Assembly (NCBI RefSeq): GCF_002504165.1
Contig: NZ_CP021404.1
Location: 3,224,001-3,288,000, forward strand
DNA: 64,000 bases
Direction of reading: 5' to 3'
Origin: Pacificitalea manganoxidans
GTDB taxonomy: Bacteria > Pseudomonadota > Alphaproteobacteria > Rhodobacterales > Rhodobacteraceae
Below are positions 47,444 to 56,555 of the stretch, one piece after another. The translations under genes and the position numbers were made by a program. The notes beneath the pieces are model-generated. The model had not been told where the DNA came from, made no database searches, and saw only the letters and a program-made list of their open reading frames with translations. The stretch's first letter is position 1, and each line of letters begins with the position of its first letter.

Positions 47444-47917
47444 TCAGCGTGCGTCGCGCAGCAGGCGGGCTTTCTGACGCTGCCAATCGCGCTTGGCCTC
47501 GGTCGCGCGTTTGTCGGCGACCTTTTTACCCTTGGCGATGCCGATCTTCAGCTTGGCCATGCCGCGATGGTTGAAATACAGCACCAGCGGCACCAGCGTC
47601 ATGCCTTTGCGCTGGGTGTCGGACCACAGCCGCGCCAGTTCCTTGCGCGACACCAACAGCTTGCGCCGACGTTTCTCATCGTGGCCAAACATCGCCCGGT
47701 CATAGGGGGCGATGTAGGAATTCACCAACCACAGTTCGCCGTCATGCACCTCGGCGTAGCTTTCAGCCACGTTGGCGGAATGCTCGCGCAGGGACTTCAC
47801 CTCCGAGCCGGTCAGGATGATCCCGCATTCGAGGTCATCCTCAATCGCATAGTCATACCGCGCCCGCCGGTTCTCGGCGATCACCTTGTAATTGGGATTT
47901 GATTTCTCTTTGGCCAT
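47444..47917 (-). CDS. smpB: SsrA-binding protein SmpB
   Basis: A 157-aa tmRNA-binding protein needed for trans-translation of stalled ribosomes. Conserved features are [14 protein letters not shown] at the N-terminus, [18 protein letters not shown], and a lysine/arginine-rich C-terminal tail ([20 protein letters not shown]). Length and start (ATG at 47917) are standard. The tmRNA gene itself is not in this window. Confidence 0.97.
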   Translation of the reverse strand: MAKEKSNPNYKVIAENRRARYDYAIEDDLECGIILTGSEVKSLREHSANVAESYAEVHDGELWLVNSYIAPYDRAMFGHDEKRRRKLLVSRKELARLWSDTQRKGMTLVPLVLYFNHRGMAKLKIGIAKGKKVADKRATEAKRDWQRQKARLLRDAR

Positions 47918-48002
47918 GACGGGGTCATATATGTCATCGGCTGCGGTTCTCCAAGGGCGCGCGCACGGGCCGATGGCGGTTTCGTGGGACAGGGCGCGCC
48001 GC

Positions 48003-48275
48003 CTAGCCTGCCGCCGGTGCCATCACCCAGACCGCAAGCGCGATTGCCGCGAACAACGCCACGCTCACCGCCAGAAAGCCCCGACGCGCCCGACGATCGG
48101 CAGGGTCGCGCAGCCACCCGTTCCACACCGCCAGTTGCGTCGATGGCCCCGGCACACCGTCTGATGCCTCCCGTGCCCGGGCCGCCAGCCGCAGCAGGAT
48201 ACGAAACGCCAACATGCCCCATGCCGCGAACAGCACGCCCAGAAGCGCCAGAACGAGCCCTTGCGCAAACCCCAT
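48003..48275 (-). CDS. Small two-TM membrane protein, function unknown
   Basis: A 90-aa protein with two predicted transmembrane helices (about 5-28 and 67-86) separated by a soluble stretch with [18 protein letters not shown]. Its start at 48275 lies two bases after the recQ stop, so it is probably cotranscribed with recQ. No family is recognised; normal codon use and spacing support a real gene. Confidence 0.65.
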   Translation of the reverse strand: MGFAQGLVLALLGVLFAAWGMLAFRILLRLAARAREASDGVPGPSTQLAVWNGWLRDPADRRARRGFLAVSVALFAAIALAVWVMAPAAG

Positions 48276-48277
48276 GC

Positions 48278-50365
48278 TCAGCCCTCCGCCAGCACATCCA
48301 GAAAGGCGGGACCAAACCGTTCGGCCCGCGCCGCACCCAGCATACGCTCCATCTCGGCCAGTGTGGCCGGACGCCGTTCGGCCACTTGCCGCAGGGTGGT
48401 GGCGTTTAGTGACATCGGCTTATCGGTGCCATCGGGGCCACGCACCAGATCGCGCCCGGCAGCCTGCAACCGGTCATAAAGCGCCCCGGCGTCCCGCCCC
48501 GCCAGCGCCCGCCGCGCCGGATGAACCCGTTCGTCCGCAGCCGCCTCGCCCGCGATAATGGCCAGAAACTCCGCGCCGTAGCGTTCCAGCTTCTTGGCCC
48601 CGACACCGCCGATCCGCGCCATGTCATCCAGCGTGGCGGGCCGGGTTTCGGCCATCTCGATCAGCGTGCGATCGGTGAAGACCATATAAGCCGGGACTGA
48701 TCCCGCCTCCGCCAGCGCGCGGCGTTTGGCCTTCAGCGCCGACATCAGCGGCGCGTCCTCCTCCGACACCAGCGCCTTGACCGCAGGTCGCCGGTCCCGC
48801 GAGCGGGTCAGCGTATCACGGCGCAGGGTCACCTTTTCCTCATCGCGCAGCACGGGACGCGCAGAGTCGGTCATCCGCAGCGCGCCGTGCCGCTCCCGGT
48901 CCGGCCGCACCAGATCCAGACCCATCATCTGCCGGAAGATCGCCTGCCACTGCCGCCGGTCCCACTCCTGCCCGACACCAAAGGTCGGCAAGGCTTCATG
49001 CCCCCGCGCGCGCACCTTGTCGGTCTCGGTGCCCAGTAGAATGTCGATCAGGTGACCGGAGCCGAAATATTCGCCCGTCCGCAGGATCGCCGACAGCGCC
49101 ATGCGCACCGCCTGCGTGCCGTCGAATGTCTCCGGTGGGCGGTCGCAATGGTCGCAATAGCCGCAGGGCGTGCTGTCCTCGCCGAAATAACCGAGCAGCT
49201 TCTGCCGCCGACAGCCCAGCGCCTCCGCCAGCCCCAGCAATGCATTGAGCCGCCCGTGATCGGCCATCCGCCGCTCCGGCGGGGCGAGGCTTTCGTCGAT
49301 CTGGGACCGGCGCAGGCGAATGTCGTCCGGCCCGTATAGCGTCAGCGTCTCCGCCGGCGCGCCATCACGGCCCGCGCGGCCGATCTCCTGATAATAGGCT
49401 TCGATGGATTTGGGCAGATCGGCATGGGCGACCCAGCGGATGTCAGGCTTGTCGACCCCCATGCCGAAGGCAACGGTGGCGACGACGATCAAGCCATCCT
49501 CGGACTGAAACCGCGCCTCCACCATGCGGCGCTGATCGGGCTCCATGCCGCCGTGATAGGCCGCCGCACTGTGCCCGGCCTCCTCCAGCGCACGGGCCAG
49601 ACCCTCGGTCTTGGCGCGGGTGCCGCAATAGACGATGCCTGACCGGCCCTTGCGCGCAGCGGCAAAGTCGAGGATCTGCCGCCGTGGCTGATCCTTGGCG
49701 GTAAACGCCAGATGGATATTGGGCCGGTCAAAGCCACGCAGAAACGATTGCGGCTGCTCCCCGTCAAACAGCCGGGTGACGATCTCGGCGCGGGTTTCCT
49801 CATCCGCCGTGGCGGTGAAGGCCGCGAGCGGCACGTTCAGATCCCGGCGCAATTCGCCGATACGCAGGTAATCGGGGCGGAAGTCATGGCCCCATTGGCT
49901 GACGCAATGCGCCTCGTCCACGGCGATCAGCGACACCCCGATACGGCGCAGCATATTCACCGCCCCCGCCGCGGCCAGCCGCTCCGGCGCCATATACAGC
50001 AACTTCAGCGCGCCCGCGTCGAGCGCGGCAAAGACCTCTGCCGTTTCCTCGTCGGTATTGCCAGAGGTCAGCGCCCCTGCTGCCACGCCCGCCTCGCGCA
50101 GGCCCCGCACCTGATCGCGCATCAGGGCGATCAAGGGCGAAATCACGACAGTCACGCCCTCGCGGCACAGGGCGGGCAGCTGGAAGCACAGGGATTTGCC
50201 GCCGCCCGTGGGCATGATGGCCAGCGTATTGCGGCCTGCGGTCACCGCTTCGACGATCTCTTCCTGACCGGGGCGGAACCCGTCAAAGCCAAAGATCTGG
50301 CGCAACAGCCGGGACGGGTCCGTCTCGGTTCCGGGGGCCGGGGATGCCGTGGCCTGCTGCGTCAT
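48278..50365 (-). CDS. recQ: ATP-dependent DNA helicase RecQ
   Basis: A 695-aa 3'-5' helicase. It has Walker A in MPTGGGKSLCFQLPAL, the DEAH box AVDEAHCVSQWGHDFRPDY, a RecQ-type zinc domain (four cysteines around CGYCDHC) and a winged helix. There are then two HRDC-like domains at the C-terminus (near 525-595 and 610-695). The family acts in recombination repair and RecF-pathway resection. The double HRDC makes it longer than E. coli RecQ, an arrangement seen in other alphaproteobacteria. Confidence 0.96.
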   Translation of the reverse strand: MTQQATASPAPGTETDPSRLLRQIFGFDGFRPGQEEIVEAVTAGRNTLAIMPTGGGKSLCFQLPALCREGVTVVISPLIALMRDQVRGLREAGVAAGALTSGNTDEETAEVFAALDAGALKLLYMAPERLAAAGAVNMLRRIGVSLIAVDEAHCVSQWGHDFRPDYLRIGELRRDLNVPLAAFTATADEETRAEIVTRLFDGEQPQSFLRGFDRPNIHLAFTAKDQPRRQILDFAAARKGRSGIVYCGTRAKTEGLARALEEAGHSAAAYHGGMEPDQRRMVEARFQSEDGLIVVATVAFGMGVDKPDIRWVAHADLPKSIEAYYQEIGRAGRDGAPAETLTLYGPDDIRLRRSQIDESLAPPERRMADHGRLNALLGLAEALGCRRQKLLGYFGEDSTPCGYCDHCDRPPETFDGTQAVRMALSAILRTGEYFGSGHLIDILLGTETDKVRARGHEALPTFGVGQEWDRRQWQAIFRQMMGLDLVRPDRERHGALRMTDSARPVLRDEEKVTLRRDTLTRSRDRRPAVKALVSEEDAPLMSALKAKRRALAEAGSVPAYMVFTDRTLIEMAETRPATLDDMARIGGVGAKKLERYGAEFLAIIAGEAAADERVHPARRALAGRDAGALYDRLQAAGRDLVRGPDGTDKPMSLNATTLRQVAERRPATLAEMERMLGAARAERFGPAFLDVLAEG

Positions 50366-50471
50366 GGTTGGGGTGCCTCGGTTGCGAAATCAGGCTGCAA
50401 TCTCCCACAGCCCCTGCCGGGGAACAACCGCTCCCCCGGGCCGGAGCCGCCGCGGCACTTACACGCGGTGC

Positions 50472-50756
50472 TTAACGAAAGAAGATGCCGGGCAGGATGA
50501 TGTCGCGCAGCGCGATCACGATCAAAAACGCGATCAGCGGCGCCAGATCCAGCGGTCCGGTGTCGGGCAGGATGCGGCGGATCGGGCGATAGACCGGCTC
50601 CAGCAGCTTATTCAGCCCGTCCCAGATCGACATCACGACTGACTGACGATAATTCAGCACGTTGAAATTGAGCAACCAGCTCATGATCACATGCGCCAGC
50701 ATGATGAAGAACGCCACGTTGAGCAGCAGCATCAGCAGTTGGTAGATCATGATCAT
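50472..50756 (-). CDS. YggT family membrane protein
   Basis: A 94-aa protein with two transmembrane segments. The family pattern is clear: FFIMLAHVIMSWLLNFN, then LLEPVYRPIRRILPDTGPLDLAPLIAFL in part. YggT proteins are conserved near cell-division or osmotic genes in several phyla, with proposed roles in osmotic stress or Z-ring placement. The start is the first ATG of MIMIYQ at 50756. The upstream spacer holds strong secondary structure. Confidence 0.88.
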   Translation of the reverse strand: MIMIYQLLMLLLNVAFFIMLAHVIMSWLLNFNVLNYRQSVVMSIWDGLNKLLEPVYRPIRRILPDTGPLDLAPLIAFLIVIALRDIILPGIFFR

Positions 50757-50851
50757 CGAACGGGTCTCGTCTTTCGCTAGGTCGGGTCCGCACGACAGGT
50801 AAGCGCTCGGTCCTTCGGGCGCAACTGTCGCCACAGCGCGAGTGCCCTGTC

Positions 50852-50909
50852 GCGGAGGGCCGCTGCGGAGGGCCGCGCCGCTCTGCCGCAGCGTCCGGGG
50901 TTGCGGCAG
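50852..50909. repeat. Tandem repeat and hairpin in the yggT/thioesterase spacer
   Basis: GCGGAGGGCCGC occurs twice (50852-50863 and 50865-50876). Then CTGCCGCA (50883-50890) pairs with TGCGGCAG (50902-50909) across an 11-base loop. The DNA is strongly structured, 37 bp before the thioesterase start. Confidence 0.45.
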
Positions 50910-50945
50910 GGCCGCGAACCTGCGGAACTGCGGCGCAAAAGGACC

Positions 50946-51512
50946 ATGCCGATGTATCCCCTGATCCGCCTTGCGTGGCACAGCCTGCGCGCCCGCCAAA
51001 TGCCCACGCTGCCGCTAGGCGGCACCCATGTGTCGCATCACTACTGCATGCCATGGGATCTGGACCCGTGGTGGGAGTTGAACAACGGACGCACGCTGAC
51101 GCTTTACGATCTGGGCCGCATCCCGCTGGCGACCCGGACCGGACTTGTCGGTATGCTGCGGCGCCATCGCTGGGGTCTGACCGTGGCAGGTGTGTCGATG
51201 CGGTATCGCAAGCGGATCACGATGTTCATGCGCTTTGAAATGCGCTCTCGCCTGATCGGGATGGACGACCGGTTCATCTATCTCGACCAATCGATGTGGA
51301 AGGACGGCACCTGTCTGGGCCAAGGGCTTTACCGGGGCGCGGTGATCCGAAAAGGCGGCATGGTTCCCACCGCCGAATTGCGCGCCGCGATGCTAGACGA
51401 ACTGGGCGAAGACACGGCCATCCCGACCCTGCCCGACTGGGTTCGCGCATGGATCGCCGCCGAAGCGGAACGCCCTTGGCCGCCAGAAAGCACGCTCGGC
51501 GCGGGCTCCTGA
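50946..51512 (+). CDS. Hotdog-fold acyl-CoA thioesterase-like protein
   Basis: A 188-aa protein of the 4-hydroxybenzoyl-CoA/acyl-CoA thioesterase group. WDLDPWWELNNGRTLTLYDLGR contains the region where family members place the catalytic acidic residue (aligned here with E/N near residue 43), in part. VSMRYRKRITMFMRFEMRSRL is the following strand set. It probably hydrolyses an acyl-CoA; the substrate is unknown. I used the ATG at 50946; an upstream frame to 50901 runs through the hairpin region. Confidence 0.8.
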   Translation: MPMYPLIRLAWHSLRARQMPTLPLGGTHVSHHYCMPWDLDPWWELNNGRTLTLYDLGRIPLATRTGLVGMLRRHRWGLTVAGVSMRYRKRITMFMRFEMRSRLIGMDDRFIYLDQSMWKDGTCLGQGLYRGAVIRKGGMVPTAELRAAMLDELGEDTAIPTLPDWVRAWIAAEAERPWPPESTLGAGS

Positions 51513-51560
51513 CGCCCGCCGCACTTGATTTGGGCCGGGCAGAGACGCAGATTGTCAGGA

Positions 51561-51905
51561 ATGAACCTGCAACCGCCCTCTCCCTTCCCCAATCAGCGCC
51601 CCCCGGAACAGGTGGCGTTCCATCGCACTGAACTGGGCCTGATCCTCGGACTATACGGGCGCATGGTGGCGGCGGGCGAATGGCGCGATTACGGCATTTC
51701 GAACCTGCGCGACGTCGCGGTGTTCTCCATCTTCCGCCGCACCGCCGAACAGCCGCTCTACCGGATCGAGAAACGCCCCCGGCTTCGGCTGAAGCAGGGG
51801 ATGTATGCGGTGATCGGCATGGATGGCCAAATCCTCAAACGCGGCCATGACCTGAAAGCCGTGCTGCGGGTGCTGGAGCGTAAGCTGATCCGCGTCGTCG
51901 AATAG
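51561..51905 (+). CDS. DUF2794 domain protein
   Basis: A 114-aa soluble protein. VAFHRTELGLILGLYGRMVAAGEWRDYGI (in part) and AVFSIFRRTAEQPLYRIEKRP match DUF2794, a family essentially confined to alphaproteobacteria with no known function. I chose the ATG at 51561, which gives the conserved N-terminus (MNLQPPSPFP). Its Shine-Dalgarno sequence is weak and very close; a TTG at 51525 is possible but less likely. Confidence 0.88.
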   Translation: MNLQPPSPFPNQRPPEQVAFHRTELGLILGLYGRMVAAGEWRDYGISNLRDVAVFSIFRRTAEQPLYRIEKRPRLRLKQGMYAVIGMDGQILKRGHDLKAVLRVLERKLIRVVE

Positions 51906-51977
51906 GATCGCCCACCCCGGCGGCCCCTTTTCCTTACGCCCCCGGCATACACCACGACGCAAATGCAAACGCGGCGG

Positions 51978-52823
51978 TCAGAGCCGCCGACGCGCGGTCA
52001 CCGGGCCGTCGCCCGCCGCCGCGATCCGTTCCACTGCTTCAGCGACCGGCTCATAGGCCACGCCCATATGATGCGCATTGGCGTGGATCAGGATCTCGCC
52101 ATCCACCGCCATTGCCACATGGCCTTTCCAGAACAGCAAATCGCCCCGACGCAGCGGCGCGTCCTCCGCCAGCAATGCCCCCAGCGTGGCCGCCTGCTGA
52201 TCGCTGTCGCCCGGACAGTCCAGCCCCGCCGCCAACAGCGCCGCCTGCACCAACCCCGAACAATCGATACCGGCGGTCGAATTGCCGCCCCACAGATAGG
52301 GCACGCCAAAATGCAGTTGCGCTACCGTGACCGGATCGCGGAACGGGCGGTTGATCGGACGCAGATGCGGACGCGGCACGAAACTGCCATCGTCCAGTTC
52401 GTAGAAATCGCCCGAGGCCGACACCACCCGCAACTGACTGCCAAAGGACAGCCATGCCAGTTCGCGGCGCTTCATGTCGGGGGCAGGGTAGAGATGCGTC
52501 GCAGGGGTCGCGACCCGGTGTGTGGGCGGCTCGCCCGTGCCCAGCGCGTCCTGCGACACATAGCCGACATAGCCATCACATGCCCGCTGCACGAAACACC
52601 AGCCTTCGCGCGTTTCATACACCGTTACCGCCTCGCCCCGCAGCATCTGACGCGCGCGCGCGTCCTCCGGCGCTGCACAGAGGTCTAGCACAGGCCGGGC
52701 CACGCGCGCGGGCGTGCCTTCGACAAACCTGTCGGAGGTGACATGCCCATCAAGCCATGTCGCCGCAACGCGACCATTGGCAGGCAGCAGGCGACGATCG
52801 GTGGGGATAGCGGGCGCACTCAC
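51978..52823 (-). CDS. NlpC/P60 family cell-wall peptidase with SH3 domains
   Basis: A 281-aa protein with two SH3-like segments (about 40-140) followed by an NlpC/P60 cysteine peptidase domain. The catalytic cysteine is in STAGIDCSGLVQAAL and the histidine in GHVAMAVDG. It probably cuts peptide stems (gamma-D-Glu-diaminopimelate) during cell-wall recycling. No signal peptide is visible, which fits cytoplasmic muropeptide recycling enzymes. The GTG start overlaps the leucyl aminopeptidase stop by four bases (GTGA). Confidence 0.9.
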   Translation of the reverse strand: MSAPAIPTDRRLLPANGRVAATWLDGHVTSDRFVEGTPARVARPVLDLCAAPEDARARQMLRGEAVTVYETREGWCFVQRACDGYVGYVSQDALGTGEPPTHRVATPATHLYPAPDMKRRELAWLSFGSQLRVVSASGDFYELDDGSFVPRPHLRPINRPFRDPVTVAQLHFGVPYLWGGNSTAGIDCSGLVQAALLAAGLDCPGDSDQQAATLGALLAEDAPLRRGDLLFWKGHVAMAVDGEILIHANAHHMGVAYEPVAEAVERIAAAGDGPVTARRRL

Positions 52824-54214
52824 AGCGACAACACCTGCGGCAGCGCCTCCAACAGCGCGCGGGTCGCCATGCCCGCACCGCCCTTGGTCCGGCCCGGCGC
52901 GGCGGTGGGGTTCCAGCCATAGATGTCGAAATGGGTGTAGCTGGGGCTGTCGGTGACGAAGCGGCGCAGAAACAGCGCCGCCGTGATCGCGCCCGCAAAC
53001 CCACCCTTCGGCGCGTTGTCCAGATCGGCGATTCCCGGTTCGATCATCGTCTCATAGGGGTCATGGAAAGGCATGCGCCAGACCGGGTCAGCAGCCGCGA
53101 CCGCGCCGCTTTCCAGCGCGGCCGCCAGCATCTCGTCCCCGGTGAAATAGGGCGACAGATCCGGCCCCACCGCGACCCGCGCCGCGCCGGTCAGCGTCGC
53201 CATCGAAATTAGCAGGTCGGGCCGTTCCTCATCGGCCAAGGCCAGCGCATCGGCCAGCACAAGACGCCCCTCGGCATCGGTATTGTTGATCTCGACCGTC
53301 AGCCCCTTGCGCGAGGTCAGGATATCCTGCGGGCGGAAGCTGTTGGCAGAGACCGAATTTTCAACCGCAGGCACCAGCACCCGCAATTGCAGCGGCAGGT
53401 TCAGCGCCATGATCATCCGCGCCAGTCCCAGCACCGCCGCCGCGCCGCCCATGTCCTTTTTCATCAGGCCCATCGAGGCGCCCGATTTCAGGTTCAGACC
53501 GCCCGTGTCGAAACACACGCCTTTGCCCACCAGCGTCAGCTTCGGCCCCGCCGTGCCCCAGCGCAGATCCAGCAGCCGGGGTGCCTGTGCCGCAGCCCGG
53601 CCCACGGCGTGGATCATGGGGAAGTTCCGCTCCAACAGATCCCCGCCGACCGTCGCCTCAATCGCCGCGCCGAATTCTGTTGCCAGCGCGCGGGCCGCAG
53701 CCTCCAATGCCTCCGGCCCCATATCGGCGGCAGGGGTGTTGATCAGATCGCGGGTCAGTGCCTCGCCCGCCGCGATCGCCTCCAGCCGTGCGGCATCGAC
53801 ACCTTCGGGCGCCACCAGCCGCGCCTGCGGCACCGTCTGTGCCCGGTAGCGGTCAAACCCGTATCCGCCCAGCAGCCAGCCCAGCGCCTCCGCCGACAGT
53901 TGCTCGGGCGCCAACGCATCGACCACCGCGCCCGATTGGAGCGCGTAGCTGCCCGCAGGCAGCGCCTGCGCCGCCCGCGCCAGATGGAAGCGTCCGCGCA
54001 CCCGTTGCGCCGGGCTTCCCCACCCTGCGACAGCGACAGGCCCGCCCGAAGCAGGGCAGAGCAGCGCCTCTCCCGCCGCAGCAGTAAAACCATGCCGCGC
54101 GATCCAGTCGCCGACGCTGGCATCTTGGGCCGCGCACCACGCGTCCAGATCCTCGGGGGTCAGCAGGTGCAGCGGAATCGTGGCGTCATCCGCGATCACA
54201 AATGTCAGGGGCAT
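52820..54214 (-). CDS. pepA: Leucyl aminopeptidase (M17 family)
   Basis: A 464-aa di-zinc aminopeptidase. The C-terminal catalytic domain carries GKGVCFDTGGLNLKSG (metal lysine and aspartate) and the signature NTDAEGRLVLAD. The N-terminal domain is divergent. It releases N-terminal residues from peptides. Coupling with the NlpC/P60 gene downstream suggests joint degradation of cell-wall peptides, a pairing common in rhodobacteria. The ATG at 54214 is preceded by no clear ribosome-binding site. Confidence 0.94.
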   Translation of the reverse strand: MPLTFVIADDATIPLHLLTPEDLDAWCAAQDASVGDWIARHGFTAAAGEALLCPASGGPVAVAGWGSPAQRVRGRFHLARAAQALPAGSYALQSGAVVDALAPEQLSAEALGWLLGGYGFDRYRAQTVPQARLVAPEGVDAARLEAIAAGEALTRDLINTPAADMGPEALEAAARALATEFGAAIEATVGGDLLERNFPMIHAVGRAAAQAPRLLDLRWGTAGPKLTLVGKGVCFDTGGLNLKSGASMGLMKKDMGGAAAVLGLARMIMALNLPLQLRVLVPAVENSVSANSFRPQDILTSRKGLTVEINNTDAEGRLVLADALALADEERPDLLISMATLTGAARVAVGPDLSPYFTGDEMLAAALESGAVAAADPVWRMPFHDPYETMIEPGIADLDNAPKGGFAGAITAALFLRRFVTDSPSYTHFDIYGWNPTAAPGRTKGGAGMATRALLEALPQVLSL

Positions 54215-54455
54215 GGGCAGGCTCCGGCCGTGGGTCAGGGGCAGGGCAGCGCGCAGGCCGCCCGTTCGCGCCAGACCCTATCGCACCCGCAGGCACCTGC
54301 AAGGGGGCCACCCGCCGCCGCCGCTGCCAAGGTGCCCGCACCACACGCCACCCTCGCGTGCCCCGGCCACCCGCGCTTGCCCGGCACCCCGCGCGTCGCA
54401 ACTGCACCGCCCGTCTCGCGCGCATGCCGTCTTGCGCGCATGGCCGTTCAGACCT

Positions 54456-54836
54456 TCAGGCGTTCAGCGGCACATCCTGCCAAAGCGCGGTCAGCGCCCC
54501 GTCCGCCTGCCGATGCAGCCGCGACAGGGTCGCTGCAAGGGCCACCGCGTCACCGGACCGGGCACAGGCCGTAACATCCCCCGCCACACGCGCCACCGCC
54601 GCCATGCCGATCTGATCCGCGATGCCGATCAGGCTATGCGCCAGCTTGGCAATGGCACGCAGATCTCCGCGCGCCTGCAATCCATCCAGCTCCGCAAGCC
54701 GCCCGGCCAGCGCATCCATCGCGCGGCACATGACCTCCACCGCGCCTGCATTTCCCAGCTGGGCGTAAAGCACCCCCAGCCGGTCGGGATCGAGCCCAAC
54801 AGGCTCCTCCAAGTCCATTCTCGCAACGTTCATCAT
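54456..54836 (-). CDS. Orphan Hpt (histidine phosphotransfer)-like protein
   Basis: A 126-aa helical protein. The Hpt signature is recognisable in LAHSLIGIADQIGM, with the phosphoryl-accepting histidine near residue 67; the usual HxLKG is changed to HSLIG. The flanking helices LAGRLAELDGLQ and LAATLSRLHRQADGAL fit a four-helix bundle. No sensor kinase or receiver gene is adjacent. The ATG at 54836 is doubled (MM); the ATG at 54818 is an alternative. The 241 bp downstream to pepA hold no gene. Confidence 0.72.
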   Translation of the reverse strand: MMNVARMDLEEPVGLDPDRLGVLYAQLGNAGAVEVMCRAMDALAGRLAELDGLQARGDLRAIAKLAHSLIGIADQIGMAAVARVAGDVTACARSGDAVALAATLSRLHRQADGALTALWQDVPLNA

Positions 54837-55008
54837 TCACCACCACATTGTCACCGCCCCCACGGTCAGGGCCAACCTGCCGCGAAAGCCTGAACAAAGC
54901 GTAAGTTTCGGTGGCTGGCTTTCCGGCCAATTTCGGATAAATCTGTCGCAGAACAACGCCGTTACGGTCCGGGCATCCGCCCCGGATGCAGCAGACAGGA
55001 GCCGCCTG

Positions 55009-55659
55009 ATGACCATCGCCAAACCCCTGCCATCCTATCTTGTGAACCGCTACCATGGCTGGCGCGCCACGACCTATGCGGAAAACAAGAGCTGGCACCG
55101 CCGTTTGGCCGAAGATGGCCAGCGCCCGCGTTTCATGGTCATCGCCTGCTGTGACAGCCGGGTCGACATCCCCGCGGTGCTGGGCGCGACCACCGGCGAC
55201 ATCTTTCTGCATCGCAACATCGCCAACCTGATTCCTCCGTTCGAGCCCGATGGCGAGAAGCACGGCACCTCGGCGGCCATCGAATACGCCGTCAATTTCC
55301 TGAAAGTCGCGCATATCATCATCGTCGCACATTCCGATTGCGGCGGCGTAAAGGGGTGCCATGACATGTGCGCGGGCGATGCGCCCGAGTTCGAGCAGAA
55401 AACCAGCTTCATCGGGCGTTGGCTCGACATCCTGCGCCCCGGCTACGAGCGGGTTTCGACCGTCGAGGATCGCGGCGCACGGCTGACCGCGCTGGAACAG
55501 CAATCGGTGATCGTGTCGCTTGAAAACCTTGCGAAGTTCCCCTTCGTCGAAAAGGCGATGGCCGAAGAGACCCTGACCCTGCACGGCATGTGGTTCGACA
55601 TCGGCGAAGGCCGTCTGGAAAGCTACGACAGCGAAATGGACAGCTTCTACCCGGTCTAA
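55009..55659 (+). CDS. Beta-carbonic anhydrase
   Basis: A 216-aa zinc enzyme that interconverts CO2 and bicarbonate. Zinc ligands are C47 (ACCDSRVD, with D49 and R51 of the catalytic dyad), and the histidine and cysteine in AHSDCGG. It supplies bicarbonate for carboxylases. The ATG at 55009 has AGGAG about eight bases upstream. It is divergent from the Hpt gene and convergent with ispE. Confidence 0.95.
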   Translation: MTIAKPLPSYLVNRYHGWRATTYAENKSWHRRLAEDGQRPRFMVIACCDSRVDIPAVLGATTGDIFLHRNIANLIPPFEPDGEKHGTSAAIEYAVNFLKVAHIIIVAHSDCGGVKGCHDMCAGDAPEFEQKTSFIGRWLDILRPGYERVSTVEDRGARLTALEQQSVIVSLENLAKFPFVEKAMAEETLTLHGMWFDIGEGRLESYDSEMDSFYPV

Positions 55660-55693
55660 ACCACCGGCTCCGGGGCGGGCGCCACGCGCGGCG

Positions 55694-56542
55694 CTACGCC
55701 TCGGCCACCCACCACGCAGGCGGCGCGGCGGCGCGTATCTCCGCCGCGGCTGCATCGCGCATGTCAGTATCGCGATAGATCGCAAAGCAGGTCGCGCCGG
55801 AGCCTGACATCCGCGCCAGAAGACACCCTGCGCTTGCCTCCATCCGGGCCAGCACAGTGCCGATCTCGGGCACCAACGCCATCGCGGGCGGTTGCAGATC
55901 GTTGCGCTGACGGGCGAGCCACTCCACGAACCTTGGCAGATCGAGCGCGTCCGGCAGCGGCTCCATCGGCGCGCCGTCGCGCTCGGTCAGCGCCTTGAAC
56001 ACGGCAGGGGTCGCGACTGGCACGCCGGGATTGACCAGCAGCAGCGGCAGATCGGGCAGACCCGTCACAGGGTTCAGCCGTTCGCCGACACCGCGCATCC
56101 GCTGGGGGCGGGGGTCCATGCACACGGGCACGTCGGCCCCCAGCGCCAGCAGCGCCTTCGGCCCGGGCAGGTCCATATCCCAAAGCTGGGCCAACCCGCG
56201 CAATGCGGCGGCGGCGTCGCTGGACCCGCCGCCAATGCCGGAGCCGGGCGGCAGCCGTTTGGTCAGCGTCACGCTGGCCCCCTGCCCCTGCGCGCCCGTC
56301 TCGCGGCGCATGACCTCCATCGCGCGCAGCACAAGGTTCTCCGCCCCGGCGGGGATGCGATCCGCGAACGGTCCCTCGACTCCAAGGCTCAGCTCCGGCG
56401 CCGCGCGCAGGTCCAGCCGGTCCCCGGCGCGGCCGAACACCACCAGACTGTCGAGCAGGTGATACCCGTCCGCCCGCCGTCCGGTGACATGCAGCGCAAG
56501 ATTGATCTTTGCCGGAGCAAAGCCGGTCGCCGTGGCCGTCAT
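55694..56542 (-). CDS. ispE: 4-diphosphocytidyl-2-C-methyl-D-erythritol kinase
   Basis: A 282-aa GHMP kinase of the MEP isoprenoid pathway, which phosphorylates the 2-hydroxyl of CDP-methylerythritol. APAKINLALHVTGRRADGYH at the N-terminus and the ATP loop LPPGSGIGGGSSDAAA are diagnostic. The gene follows the TPR gene by 13 bp on the same strand. Its stop is 34 bp from the carbonic anhydrase stop. Confidence 0.96.
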   Translation of the reverse strand: MTATATGFAPAKINLALHVTGRRADGYHLLDSLVVFGRAGDRLDLRAAPELSLGVEGPFADRIPAGAENLVLRAMEVMRRETGAQGQGASVTLTKRLPPGSGIGGGSSDAAAALRGLAQLWDMDLPGPKALLALGADVPVCMDPRPQRMRGVGERLNPVTGLPDLPLLLVNPGVPVATPAVFKALTERDGAPMEPLPDALDLPRFVEWLARQRNDLQPPAMALVPEIGTVLARMEASAGCLLARMSGSGATCFAIYRDTDMRDAAAAEIRAAAPPAWWVAEA

Positions 56543-56555
56543 CTGATCGCGAGGC

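Noticed and set aside
54215-54455. Possible small gene in the pepA/Hpt spacer
   Set aside because: Several short frames exist on both strands, all Arg/Pro-rich and without ribosome-binding sites. I see nothing functional in this 241-bp stretch.
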